DNA of 64,000 nucleotides. It comes from Chryseobacterium sp. ON_d1. GTDB lineage: Bacteria; Bacteroidota; Bacteroidia; Flavobacteriales; Weeksellaceae. A program made the position numbers and the translations under genes. The stretch covers positions 1 to 64,000 of the forward strand of contig NZ_BJTC01000011.1 in the NCBI RefSeq assembly GCF_006829085.1, given 5' to 3'. The notes beneath the pieces were generated by a model, which worked only from the letters and a program-made list of their open reading frames with translations, searched no databases and was not told where the DNA came from. Below, in pieces: positions 25,509-33,848 of the stretch (position 1 is its first letter; every line of letters starts with the position of its first letter).

Positions 25509-27002
25509 TTATTCCGGCAGTTTGCCATACTCCATACTCTTCATTTCTAAGTTTAAATATTTGTTCTCTTCATTTTTATAATGCTGAGGAGGCTCAAGCC
25601 CCATATATTTCATGATCAGCGGATAGATATAGGTAGTTTGGGTCTGCCTTACTTCGTGTCCTGTAATTCTGTAAGGTGCAGGTACTTTATCCCCGAACCA
25701 AACAAAAAACGGAACCTGGGTAGATTCTTTGGAGTCTATGTGCAGTAGCTTATCCCCCTGAATTTTAAGGCCGTGATCTGAAGCATAAATAACCACTGAA
25801 TTGGTGTTTTTCAGGGTGCTGAAAATATTTTTGAAAACATAATCGGTGTACTTGATGGAGCTGTCATAGCAATTCAGGTCTCCGGAATTCCAATTGGCAG
25901 GGAGCCTGTTGCATGGATTAGGGTGGCTTCCCATAATATGAAGTACAATAAATTTATCCTCCTTCTTCTGAATGACTTTCTTCAGCTCAGGGATAATTAC
26001 TTCGTCATAGCCGTTTACCCATTTTTTATTCTTAGACATGGAAGCTATAGCGGTGATACCTCTTGCACTCGCCTGTGTGCTGAGCCAGAAAGAATTGTAA
26101 CCACTTTGATTGGCCATATTGATGATATTATAGGACAGTTTATCATAACGATATCTGAATTCATCCGGATGAATGCTGGACAGCATCAGTGGGACACTCA
26201 GATTGGTGATTCCGGCTGGAGAGACGGCATGGTCAAAAATCATCATATTTTCTGCCTGCTGATCTGTATAAGGAGTGGTTTTCTTAGCATAGCCATATAA
26301 TGACATGTTTTGCTTTCTTTCTGATTCTCCGATGATAAGGATCACATTTTCTATACCAGACTGTATTTTTTTGATATTGAAAACCGGGATATTCTTTTTA
26401 ATGGTGTTGATGTCTTCCTGAATTTTCAGTGCTGTAGTGAAGTCAGATAAATGATAATATACGCTTTTGATCATCTTTCCGCCTCCTTTATTGCTTACAT
26501 ACCGATGTTTAAGATAAAAGGTAAACGGCATGAGAAGCCATAATAAGGCAATGATTACAAACTTAGTATTGAATGCAACTGCATTTTTTTTCAGATAATT
26601 GACGGAAAACAGCAGTAGTCCCAAAAATACAAAGAAAAGAATGCCTGGCAGAATAAACATATAAGACATACTCATGGCCTCATTCATGTTTGATTCCAGA
26701 ATACTTATAGCCATTCCCACATTAAATCCTGAATGGTAAATGAAAAAGCAGGATGCTGATATCAGAAAGTTAACACTCAATAATAAGCAGAGGATAACAG
26801 CAATTACAGACGTATATTTGTTTTTGAGCAACAAAGCATTGAATACAAGGAATGAACAAAACATAATTCCGTATTCAAAGATATTCCTGATACTTTCCCA
26901 TTTTTCTGCACCGAACAAATTGTCATAGATATAGGGAAAAGAGATTAGAAAACCGGTAAGGTATATTATAATAAGAAGAATAGGAACTGTTTTTTTGAAC
27001 AT
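25509..27002 (-). CDS. Phosphoethanolamine transferase (EptA-like)
   Basis: This 497-residue inner-membrane enzyme has about five N-terminal transmembrane helices (residues 1-165) and a periplasmic alkaline-phosphatase-fold domain. Metal and catalytic motifs are IIGESERKQNMSLYGY (Glu226), Thr266 in SPAGITNLSVPLM as the likely phosphoenzyme nucleophile, HIMGSHP, and YASDHG. Known members transfer phosphoethanolamine from phosphatidylethanolamine to lipid A or core sugars, changing surface charge and polymyxin resistance. The true acceptor here is unknown. It lies next to the polysaccharide locus but is separated from it by ~480 bases. Confidence 0.85.
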   Translation of the reverse strand: MFKKTVPILLIIIYLTGFLISFPYIYDNLFGAEKWESIRNIFEYGIMFCSFLVFNALLLKNKYTSVIAVILCLLLSVNFLISASCFFIYHSGFNVGMAISILESNMNEAMSMSYMFILPGILFFVFLGLLLFSVNYLKKNAVAFNTKFVIIALLWLLMPFTFYLKHRYVSNKGGGKMIKSVYYHLSDFTTALKIQEDINTIKKNIPVFNIKKIQSGIENVILIIGESERKQNMSLYGYAKKTTPYTDQQAENMMIFDHAVSPAGITNLSVPLMLSSIHPDEFRYRYDKLSYNIINMANQSGYNSFWLSTQASARGITAIASMSKNKKWVNGYDEVIIPELKKVIQKKEDKFIVLHIMGSHPNPCNRLPANWNSGDLNCYDSSIKYTDYVFKNIFSTLKNTNSVVIYASDHGLKIQGDKLLHIDSKESTQVPFFVWFGDKVPAPYRITGHEVRQTQTTYIYPLIMKYMGLEPPQHYKNEENKYLNLEMKSMEYGKLPE

Positions 27003-27040
27003 GGCTGTATATATGTTTTCTTTGCTGTTAAGATAAATTT

Positions 27041-27124
27041 TTAATCATCTTTCTTAAGAGTTTTCAGGATGACATCCTGCTGCGCATCATGTATTCTGCA
27101 AAAATATCGTATCAGATTATCCAT
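27041..27124 (-). CDS. Possible 27-residue small ORF upstream of the eptA-like gene
   Basis: ATG at 27124 to TAA at 27041 encodes a short charged peptide (MDNLIRYFCRIHDAQQD... ending KTLKKDD). The same frame stays open upstream of the ATG (IISAAFE) until a TAA, so it may be the tail of a decayed gene rather than a real small protein. It ends 38 bases before the phosphoethanolamine transferase start. No homologue is recognised. Confidence 0.25.
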   Translation of the reverse strand: MDNLIRYFCRIHDAQQDVILKTLKKDD

Positions 27125-27425
27125 TTCAAATGCAGCAGAGATGATATAAGCTTATAAAGAACCTTTTGAAAGATCGGATGTTATTGCTTTTATTATTTCC
27201 GGTTATGGGAAAAGATAACCTTAAGATTGATTATACAGATAGGGAATGGGAATAATGGGGCTGTATTTTTTCATCAAAAATTATTTTTAATTAATAATAA
27301 GTCGGGGTTGTGTTTTTAATATTAAGTGATTTTTCTGAACGAGTGATATTGATGAATCAATTCATGCGGGTTTTAAAACGGGATGAATATGTTGTTTTTT
27401 ACATCATCAAACAATACCTCTTTTA

Positions 27426-27433
27426 CAAATGTA
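27426..27433 (-). promoter_or_regulatory. Orphan -7 promoter element
   Basis: The minus strand reads TACATTTG, a perfect TAnnTTTG. The nearest annotated minus-strand start codon downstream is over 400 bases away (27002). Confidence 0.4.
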
Positions 27434-27486
27434 CACGAAAATACTAATAGTTGCAAGTAGAATTTTTACTATAACTGGTGGAATTA

Positions 27487-28041
27487 CTATACTTTACGGT
27501 TGATATAATCTCTGGTGGCATTGGACGTAGGAACAATTTTTGCCGGATTTCCTATGACAACAGAATTGGAAGGAACATCAAAGTTGACATAGGCATTAGG
27601 AACAATCAATACATTATTGCCAATAGAAATACCTCCTACAATGACGGCATTGGTGCCTATCCATACCTCATCACCAATAACAGGCGAGCCTTCATTTTTT
27701 CCACGGTTCTGCTGGCCAATGGTAACTCCATGGGCAATATTACAGTTTTTACCAATAACCGTTTTCGGATTAATAACAAGACTTCCATAATGGCCTAAAT
27801 AAAATCCCTCTCCAATCTGAGTTTCAGGATAAATCTGAAATCCGTATTTGATCTGATAATGTCTCAGTATAATTCTCCATAAGATATTCAGAACGGGTGT
27901 TTTCTGGTATTTCTGGGCTTTCCTCAGGATATAGATAAAATGAAGATTGGGGTTGATGCATTTTTTCCATATCTGGATGGTTGAAAGCCATTTTCCGCTT
28001 TCCCGGTAAAAGTCTTTTTGAATGATTGAATAGTCGGCCAT
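27487..28041 (-). CDS. Serine acetyltransferase-like hexapeptide-repeat transferase
   Basis: This 184-residue protein has a helical N-terminal portion and a left-handed beta-helix built of hexapeptide repeats (IGEGFYLGHYGSLVINPKTVIG, CNIAHGVTIG, IGDEVWIGTNAVIVGG). It ends in the NPAKIV motif common to sugar O-acetyltransferases. Its layout is that of the CysE/EpsC-like acyltransferases found in polysaccharide clusters, where they acetylate sugars or serine from acetyl-CoA. As the last gene of a three-gene minus-strand group with a GT4 and another acyltransferase, glycan O-acetylation is more likely than cysteine synthesis. Confidence 0.8.
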   Translation of the reverse strand: MADYSIIQKDFYRESGKWLSTIQIWKKCINPNLHFIYILRKAQKYQKTPVLNILWRIILRHYQIKYGFQIYPETQIGEGFYLGHYGSLVINPKTVIGKNCNIAHGVTIGQQNRGKNEGSPVIGDEVWIGTNAVIVGGISIGNNVLIVPNAYVNFDVPSNSVVIGNPAKIVPTSNATRDYINRKV

Positions 28042-28053
28042 TGTAAAAAGGTT

Positions 28054-29202
28054 TTATATTTCATCAATGATTTTCTGGAGGTGCTCTACAGATTTTTCCA
28101 AAACAAAAGGAAGCTCAGTTTGTGAGATCTGCTTTTTATATTCTTCGGGTATCGTTTTATCGGTAAGGAATTTTTTCATTCCTTCATATATTCCTTCTTC
28201 TGAATTCGGGGTGATATTGCCCAGTTTTCCATCCTGCAGAAGATCCCTGATGCCGGAAATATCGGTCGCAGAAATAGGCTTATTGAGGATAAGAGCTTCG
28301 GCTATGATCGTGGGGAATCCTTCATGTCTTGAAGACATGATGTAGAAATCAGCTTTTTTCATGTAAGGATATGGATTGCTGCTGAAGCCAAGCATTTTTG
28401 CAGTATCCTGAAGTCCGAGTGTATGGAGCTGGTCCTGAATGTTATTGAAATCATATCCGTCACCAATGATCAGAAGCTGATGTTTCAGTCCTTCATCAAT
28501 CAGTTTTTTGTGAACATTCAACAGCCTGTCATAGCCTTTCTGAGGATATACAGTGCCTACCGTTACAAAAGTGGGAAGATCACTGCTGAAAGGATAATCA
28601 TTAATTTCGACATCTGCCTTTCTTAAAGTATCATCTTTGTCGATCGGATTAAAAATCTTAATCACAGATGCTTTTTCAGTCTCGTTTTTAGCGAGTTGAT
28701 ACATGCCTTCCTGCAGTTTATTGGAAATAACCAGTATTCTGTCAAACTTAAAAAACTGTCTGATCACTTCAGGGGTATATTCTTTTAAATTGAAAATATC
28801 ATTCTGCACCCAAATGATCTTTTTTGAATCTTTTTGAGGGCTGGAAAGAATTTCCTGATGCATGGCATGGATGGCAGCAATCTCTACATCATATTTTTTA
28901 TTCTTTAAAACAAATTTATAAAGAAGGAAAGGGAACCAAAGAAACATTTTCTGATAAAGAACCCTGTAGGCTTTCACAGGAATATCCTGCGGTCTGTTGG
29001 TCGTTATCATTTCTCCTTTTGTCAGATAGTACAGCGTCACCCATGACGGAACCTCTTTAATGTATATTCCGGAGTAGAGATTGAGTAAAAGGTCGACCTC
29101 ATATTTATCAGGCGGAAGATTTTTCAGAAAGTTGATCAGTACTTTCTCAGCACCACCGTGACGTAATGAACCTATACGAATGAGGAGTTTTTTCTTTTTC
29201 AA
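28054..29202 (-). CDS. Family 4-type glycosyltransferase (GT-B)
   Basis: This 382-residue protein has an N-terminal GLRHGGAEKVL-type segment and C-terminal motifs VGTVYPQKGYDRL, IIGDGYD, MKKADFYIMSSRHEGFPTIIAEAL. The last holds the E-x7-E retaining GT4 signature. It probably transfers a sugar from a nucleotide donor during polysaccharide assembly at the cytoplasmic face. It is a paralogue of the gene at 31855 (matching N-terminus GGxEKVL and the same C-terminal blocks). It sits 12 bases from the following transferase gene. Confidence 0.88.
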   Translation of the reverse strand: MKKKKLLIRIGSLRHGGAEKVLINFLKNLPPDKYEVDLLLNLYSGIYIKEVPSWVTLYYLTKGEMITTNRPQDIPVKAYRVLYQKMFLWFPFLLYKFVLKNKKYDVEIAAIHAMHQEILSSPQKDSKKIIWVQNDIFNLKEYTPEVIRQFFKFDRILVISNKLQEGMYQLAKNETEKASVIKIFNPIDKDDTLRKADVEINDYPFSSDLPTFVTVGTVYPQKGYDRLLNVHKKLIDEGLKHQLLIIGDGYDFNNIQDQLHTLGLQDTAKMLGFSSNPYPYMKKADFYIMSSRHEGFPTIIAEALILNKPISATDISGIRDLLQDGKLGNITPNSEEGIYEGMKKFLTDKTIPEEYKKQISQTELPFVLEKSVEHLQKIIDEI

Positions 29203-29240
29203 TTTGTTTTTTTCTTTTTTTTGGATTTACAAGATTAAAT

Positions 29241-29810
29241 TTATTTAATTTTTCTTGCTTTTTTATACTTGTGGGGAAGATTTTCTTTGATATAGGCATC
29301 CAGTTTTTTTCTGTCTTTTTCCAGTTCACGTGGATATTCAGGGTTGTTTTTAAGGACAATATCACCATAATCTTCAATGGTGCAGAGAAACTGTGCCGGG
29401 TTTCCTATAAAGACCGTATTGTCTGGCATAGATTGTGACAATACAGAATTAGCCCCTAAAATACAGTTGTTTCCAATCTGCACATCCTGCATGATTACAC
29501 AGTTGAGCCCAATAGTACAGTTATTGCCGATCTTTATTCTCCCTAGAATTCTGGCATCTTCATATCCCGGAAGTCTTCTTAGCAGGGTAGTGGTTCCCCC
29601 GTGGTTTACAAACCGCACATCTCCTGCAATATTCACATGGTCACCAATTTCGATAAGGTAAGGTTCTGTTCCGAAATACACTTTGTCAGGCATGTTGAAG
29701 TTCTTACCTACCTTCATCCCTCTATATTTAGCCACTTCAAGACTGGCCCTATTCAAAAAAGAGTGATAGAGAGCGTCTACTTTTAATAGGATTCTGAATA
29801 TAAAAATCAT
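29241..29810 (-). CDS. Hexapeptide-repeat acyltransferase
   Basis: This 189-residue left-handed beta-helix protein (IGDHVNIAGDVRFVNHGG, ILGRIKIGNNCTIGLNCVIMQDVQIGNNCILGANSVL, ending IGNPAQFL) has a charged C-terminal helix. ATG 29810 is preferred to the GTG one codon upstream. It is a probable O- or N-acetyltransferase acting on a sugar. It heads a three-gene minus-strand group, transcribed divergently from the KAS III gene. Confidence 0.85.
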   Translation of the reverse strand: MIFIFRILLKVDALYHSFLNRASLEVAKYRGMKVGKNFNMPDKVYFGTEPYLIEIGDHVNIAGDVRFVNHGGTTTLLRRLPGYEDARILGRIKIGNNCTIGLNCVIMQDVQIGNNCILGANSVLSQSMPDNTVFIGNPAQFLCTIEDYGDIVLKNNPEYPRELEKDRKKLDAYIKENLPHKYKKARKIK

Positions 29811-29833
29811 CACAAGTGTAAATTTGTTTTCGT

Positions 29834-29841
29834 TACTTTTG
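29834..29841 (+). promoter_or_regulatory. -7 promoter element of the KAS III-ACP-SDR operon
   Basis: TACTTTTG is a perfect TAnnTTTG, 22 bases before the ATG at 29864. No -33 TTTG is seen at standard spacing. Confidence 0.55.
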
Positions 29842-29863
29842 CAAAGAAAGAGAATTTATTAAT

Positions 29864-30835
29864 ATGATGAAAATTTCAAAAATAGAATATTATCTGCCTC
29901 AGCAGGTGCTAACTAACAACGATCTTGAAAAGTTGTTTCCCGAATGGAGTTCCGACCGTATCCAGGAGAAAGTAGGCATTTCCCAACGTCACATTTCTTC
30001 TGACAATGAAACTGTACTGGATATGGCCGTACAATCTTCGGAAAAAATTTTCGAAAGCTATGACAGAAACAAAGTAGATTTTATTTTGTTCTGCACTCAA
30101 AGTCCGGAGTATTTTCTGCCTACAACGGCCTGTATTTTGCAGGATAGACTGGGACTTAGAAAAAATATCGGAGCCATAGATTTTAATCTTGGCTGTTCAG
30201 GATTTGTTTACGGACTTGCTTTCGCGAAGGGATTGATTTCTTCAGGAATTGCAAAAAGTGTTCTCTTGGTTACTTCAGAAACATATACCAAACATATCCA
30301 TCCTGATGATAAAGGAAACCGAAGTATATTCGGCGATGCCTCTGCCTCTGCTATTATTGAAAAAGCGGAAGGTAACGATTATCAGTTCTGCCTGGGAACA
30401 GACGGAAGTGGTGCAGAAAACCTTATCGTTAAGAAAGGTGCTTTTAAAAAGGATTTTGAACTGAATCCTGAACATGAATTCAGTCCTGAAAATATTTATA
30501 TGAATGGCCCTGAAATCTTTAATTTTACGATTGAAAATATTCCCGGTCTGGTAAAAGAAACCCTGGAAGTGAATGGAATGACCATGGATGATATTGACCA
30601 TTTTGTTTTTCATCAGGCCAATTCTTTTATGTTGAATTATTTAAGAAAGAAAACGAAAATACCGGCGGAAAAGTTCTATATTGATATGGAAAAAACCGGC
30701 AATACCGTTTCTGCAACGATTCCTATTGCACTTAAAAATATGATGGATAAGGGAATACTGAAAGAAGGGGATAAAGTTTTAATGGCAGGATTCGGAGTAG
30801 GGTACTCATGGGGGGCTACCATTATGGAAATGTAA
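29864..30835 (+). CDS. 3-oxoacyl-ACP synthase III (FabH-like)
   Basis: This 323-residue condensing enzyme shows all three catalytic residues: Cys111 in LGCSGFVYGLAF, His250 in VFHQANSF and Asn280 in TGNTVSATIP. FabH-type enzymes join a short acyl-CoA to malonyl-ACP. It is the first gene of a plus-strand operon with a dedicated ACP and an SDR reductase, embedded in the glycan locus. This favours synthesis of a special short hydroxyacyl group over general fatty acid synthesis. A housekeeping FabH elsewhere in the genome is expected but not visible here. Confidence 0.9.
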   Translation: MMKISKIEYYLPQQVLTNNDLEKLFPEWSSDRIQEKVGISQRHISSDNETVLDMAVQSSEKIFESYDRNKVDFILFCTQSPEYFLPTTACILQDRLGLRKNIGAIDFNLGCSGFVYGLAFAKGLISSGIAKSVLLVTSETYTKHIHPDDKGNRSIFGDASASAIIEKAEGNDYQFCLGTDGSGAENLIVKKGAFKKDFELNPEHEFSPENIYMNGPEIFNFTIENIPGLVKETLEVNGMTMDDIDHFVFHQANSFMLNYLRKKTKIPAEKFYIDMEKTGNTVSATIPIALKNMMDKGILKEGDKVLMAGFGVGYSWGATIMEM

Positions 30836-30861
30836 AAAACAAACATTTAAAATTATAAAAT

Positions 30862-31095
30862 ATGAAAACATCCGTTTTTTTAGAAAAACTACAAGAGGAA
30901 TTAGAAGAAGATGAAACATTAACTACTGAAACGAATTTAAAATCTCTGGAAAGCTATGATTCTATCAGCTTACTTTCTGTTATTGCATTTGTAGACGAAA
31001 ATTTCAGCAAGAAAATTGATACCAAGCATTTTAAAGATATTGAAACCGTATCAGATTTAATGGATGTTATAGGGAAAGAAAATTTTGAAGATTAA
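30862..31095 (+). CDS. Acyl carrier protein (dedicated)
   Basis: This 77-residue acidic helical protein has the phosphopantetheine attachment serine (Ser34) in SYDSISLL, matching the DSL-type signature. It carries the growing acyl chain between the neighbouring KAS III and SDR. Its stop codon overlaps the start of the SDR gene by one base (TAATG), so the two are translationally coupled. Its sequence diverges from typical AcpP at the motif (DSI for DSL), consistent with a specialised ACP. Confidence 0.88.
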   Translation: MKTSVFLEKLQEELEEDETLTTETNLKSLESYDSISLLSVIAFVDENFSKKIDTKHFKDIETVSDLMDVIGKENFED

Positions 31096-31853
31096 TGGAT
31101 GCTTTCTCATTAAAAAATAAAATTATTCTCATTACAGGCGCTTCTTCCGGAATCGGGAGAAGCTGTTCTGTAGAATGCAGCAAAAGCGGCGCTGATCTGA
31201 TCCTTGTAGGAAGAAATCAGGAAGAACTGATGAAAACCGTTTCTATGCTGCACCCTGAAACTAAAGTGGAGACAATCACCGAAGATATAACTCATTCTGA
31301 GGATCTTGAAGCAGTCATTGCAGATAAGGTAGCTGCTCTGGGGAAGATATCAGGCTTTATCCACTGTGCCGGTATCGAAAAAACATTACCGCTAAAGAAG
31401 CATAATCCTAAGCTGTATCAGGATATATTTGCTGTGAATGTCATTGCAGGACTTGAGATTGCTAAAATTTTATCTTTAAAAAAATATAAAGACGAAACCT
31501 CCAGTTTTGTATTTATATCTTCTGTTGCAGGGATGGTAGGAGAGGCTGGAAAAGCGGCTTATTCTGCCAGTAAAGGAGCGGTAATCTCGGGAGCGCGCTC
31601 CTTAGCGATGGAACTTTCAAGAAGTAATATCCGTGTCAACAGCATAAGCCCTGCGATGGTCAATACACCGATTTTAGAAAAGATGTTTGAGGATATTGGT
31701 GAAGAAGCTTCGTCAGAAATTATAAAAAAGCATCCGCTGGGAATAGGTGAACCTAAAGATGTAGCGAATGCCTGTATTTTTCTGCTGTCTGATGCATCAA
31801 GATGGGTCACGGGTACCAACCTGGTGATCGACGGAGGATATTCTGCACAGTAA
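31095..31853 (+). CDS. SDR oxidoreductase, FabG-like (3-oxoacyl-ACP reductase)
   Basis: This 252-residue Rossmann protein has the nucleotide motif TGASSGIG (15-21), the Asn motif CAGIE, the catalytic Ser near 143, and Tyr156 and Lys160 in YSASK. The C-terminus ends in TGTNLVIDGGYSAQ, as in FabG proteins. With the adjacent KAS III and ACP it would yield a 3-hydroxyacyl-ACP. It ends one base from the convergent GT4 gene, with no terminator between them. Confidence 0.88.
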   Translation: MDAFSLKNKIILITGASSGIGRSCSVECSKSGADLILVGRNQEELMKTVSMLHPETKVETITEDITHSEDLEAVIADKVAALGKISGFIHCAGIEKTLPLKKHNPKLYQDIFAVNVIAGLEIAKILSLKKYKDETSSFVFISSVAGMVGEAGKAAYSASKGAVISGARSLAMELSRSNIRVNSISPAMVNTPILEKMFEDIGEEASSEIIKKHPLGIGEPKDVANACIFLLSDASRWVTGTNLVIDGGYSAQ

Positions 31854-31854
31854 G

Positions 31855-33009
31855 TTATTTTTTGTGCAGTGTTTCTATCATATTTTCCACGCTGTCGAAT
31901 ATTTTCTTATTGTCAAACTGACTTTCAATATTCCTGAGATTTTCTCTGATATGAAGAACTAAAGCAGGATCTGTAAGGAATGCTTTCAATCCATTATACA
32001 TTTCATCTGTATCGTAGCTGATGAGGTATCCTGTTTCTCTGTCTTTGATCATCAGTCCTACATCACCCACATTGGTCGCAATAATAGGTTTCTGAAGAAT
32101 TAATGCTTCTGCAATTACCAGTGGCCATGCTTCAGATTCTGACGAAAGAACAAAATAATCCGCTTTTTTGATATAAGGATAAGGGTTCATCTGATTACCG
32201 GCCAGAATAAATGTCTTTTCCACATTATTGGCGGCTGTCTGTTCCTTAAGATTTTTCATTTCACCCCCGTCACCTATAACAATAATAGTATGATGGAATC
32301 CGTCATTGATAAGTCTTGTATGGGCTTCAATAAGTTTATGATATCCTTTTCTCGAATGTAGTCTTCCTATCGAGACAAAAACCGGTCCTTCAGGAAAGTT
32401 CTCCAGCTTTTCTTCTGCTTTACGCTTAATCTCTTCAATAGGAATAGGATTGATGATAACATTTTCTTCCGGATACCTGAGATCCGGGTAATGCTGATGC
32501 ATCATATCTTTTATCTTGTGAGAGCAATACACCATATAATCAAACTGAGGAAAGCTCTTTAAAATATCCGGAACCAACGGCTGAAATTTAGGAACATTAA
32601 TTTCGGAATGAAACCATCCTATTTTTTTTGAATTCTTATTGGTGGAATTAAGAATAGCATCATAATCCCTGTAATCCATACCGATTTCTATATCAAAAGT
32701 ATCATTGATCAGGCGGTCTGCAATGGCAGGATTATTTTTCAGTTTTCTTAGCTTCAGTCTTCTTTTAACAAGCTGGAACTTCTGTAAAAGAGAATTGCCG
32801 GAAAAATCTTCTTTCCCATCGGTAAGATATACTTTTCTGATATGTTTCGGAAACTCATCACGCAATTTCCCCTGGTTGAGGGTCAGACATACTGTCATCT
32901 CAAATTTGTCAGGATCAAGGTTGTTGAGAAGTCCCAGCAGAACTTTCTCCACACCTCCCATTTCCATAGAGCGATGCCTGAACAGAATTTTTATTTTTTT
33001 ATCTAACAT
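31855..33009 (-). CDS. Family 4-type glycosyltransferase (GT-B), paralogue of 28054
   Basis: This 384-residue protein has N-terminal MEMGGVEKVLLGLLN and C-terminal SIGRLHSRKGYHKL, VIGDGGEMKNL, IKKADYFVLSSESEAWPLVIAEAL, the retaining GT4 signature. Similarity along its whole length to the gene at 28054 points to duplication. It is coupled to the upstream GT2 gene by a 1-base overlap. Donor and acceptor are unknown; a role in building the surface polysaccharide repeat is inferred from the locus. Confidence 0.88.
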   Translation of the reverse strand: MLDKKIKILFRHRSMEMGGVEKVLLGLLNNLDPDKFEMTVCLTLNQGKLRDEFPKHIRKVYLTDGKEDFSGNSLLQKFQLVKRRLKLRKLKNNPAIADRLINDTFDIEIGMDYRDYDAILNSTNKNSKKIGWFHSEINVPKFQPLVPDILKSFPQFDYMVYCSHKIKDMMHQHYPDLRYPEENVIINPIPIEEIKRKAEEKLENFPEGPVFVSIGRLHSRKGYHKLIEAHTRLINDGFHHTIIVIGDGGEMKNLKEQTAANNVEKTFILAGNQMNPYPYIKKADYFVLSSESEAWPLVIAEALILQKPIIATNVGDVGLMIKDRETGYLISYDTDEMYNGLKAFLTDPALVLHIRENLRNIESQFDNKKIFDSVENMIETLHKK

Positions 33010-33848
33010 TATCCGAAGATTGATTGTAACGTAATTTTTATTTTTTTCTTGATGCGGAAAGGAAGCTGGTGTTGATATTGCAGCAGCCCGAATATTTCAT
33101 CGGCACTTGTATACTGTTCAGGAACTTTTTGACCATTGATCCTTGTAAGTCCTCTTCGTTTCATCGTATTGAAAATCACCTGGGCAAAATACTCGTGGGA
33201 TTTCTTTTTATTGTCATTCTGGGAAATTCCTCCCTGATGTGTTCTGTAAAAATAATTGGTATCATCAATGAAATGAACTTTTCCTTTTTCATACATTTTA
33301 AGATACAGATCCTGATCTTCCCCTATTTTTAAATTGGGATTCATTTTTTCTGTCTGTTCATAAACAGCTTTTCTGAAGGTCACAAAATGAGCAATCTGAA
33401 TTGGGAAATTGAAAAAATAAGGATCATCATTTGGAACCTGCATAGCAGACCTGAATGGTGAAATTGGCTTCAGGTTCTGATCACAAGTCATAAACCTTGA
33501 ATAGGTAAGAACTGTATTTTTTTTGGCCTGAAATACTTCCATACATTTTTGAATAGCAGTAGGGGCAATGGCATCATCAGGATCCAGAAACCCGCAGATA
33601 TCTCCATCTGCCAGTTCAATCAGCTTACTTTTTGTAACTCCTACACCGGAATTTTTTTCATTTTCAAAAAATTTAAATCTTTTGTCATTTGAAATCATTT
33701 CCTGTATCATTTTCTTCTCGCTTTCAGAAGAGGCATCATCTAAAATAATAGCTTCCCAGTCTGTATAGGTTTGCTGAAGTATACTTTCAAAACAGTCTTT
33801 GAAGAAAATAGCGTTGTTGTAGTGTGCAATAAGGATCGAAAACTTCAT
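33009..33848 (-). CDS. Family 2 glycosyltransferase (GT-A), paralogue of 40312
   Basis: This 279-residue protein has the GT2 N-terminal nucleotide-binding start (SILIAHYNNAIFF, AIILDDASSE) and the DxD-like motif GFLDPDDAIAP near residue 95. A later GEDQDLYLKMYE probably holds the catalytic base. The gene at 40312 carries the same motifs in the same order (IANYNN, GFLDPDDALAP, AEDKDWYMKM). It overlaps both neighbours by one base, so it is part of a tightly coupled three-gene unit. Confidence 0.9.
   Translation of the reverse strand: MKFSILIAHYNNAIFFKDCFESILQQTYTDWEAIILDDASSESEKKMIQEMISNDKRFKFFENEKNSGVGVTKSKLIELADGDICGFLDPDDAIAPTAIQKCMEVFQAKKNTVLTYSRFMTCDQNLKPISPFRSAMQVPNDDPYFFNFPIQIAHFVTFRKAVYEQTEKMNPNLKIGEDQDLYLKMYEKGKVHFIDDTNYFYRTHQGGISQNDNKKKSHEYFAQVIFNTMKRRGLTRINGQKVPEQYTSADEIFGLLQYQHQLPFRIKKKIKITLQSIFG

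Larger units (their letters stand above)
27003..27486. other. Gene-poor gap upstream of the phosphoethanolamine transferase
   Basis: No long ORF lies in this 484-base stretch. It contains a 27-codon minus-strand ORF (27041-27124) and a perfect minus-strand -7 element (27426-27433) more than 400 bases from the next minus-strand start codon. The rest is AT-rich sequence with no hairpin I trust. A long leader, a small RNA or a decayed gene are all possible. Confidence 0.4.
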
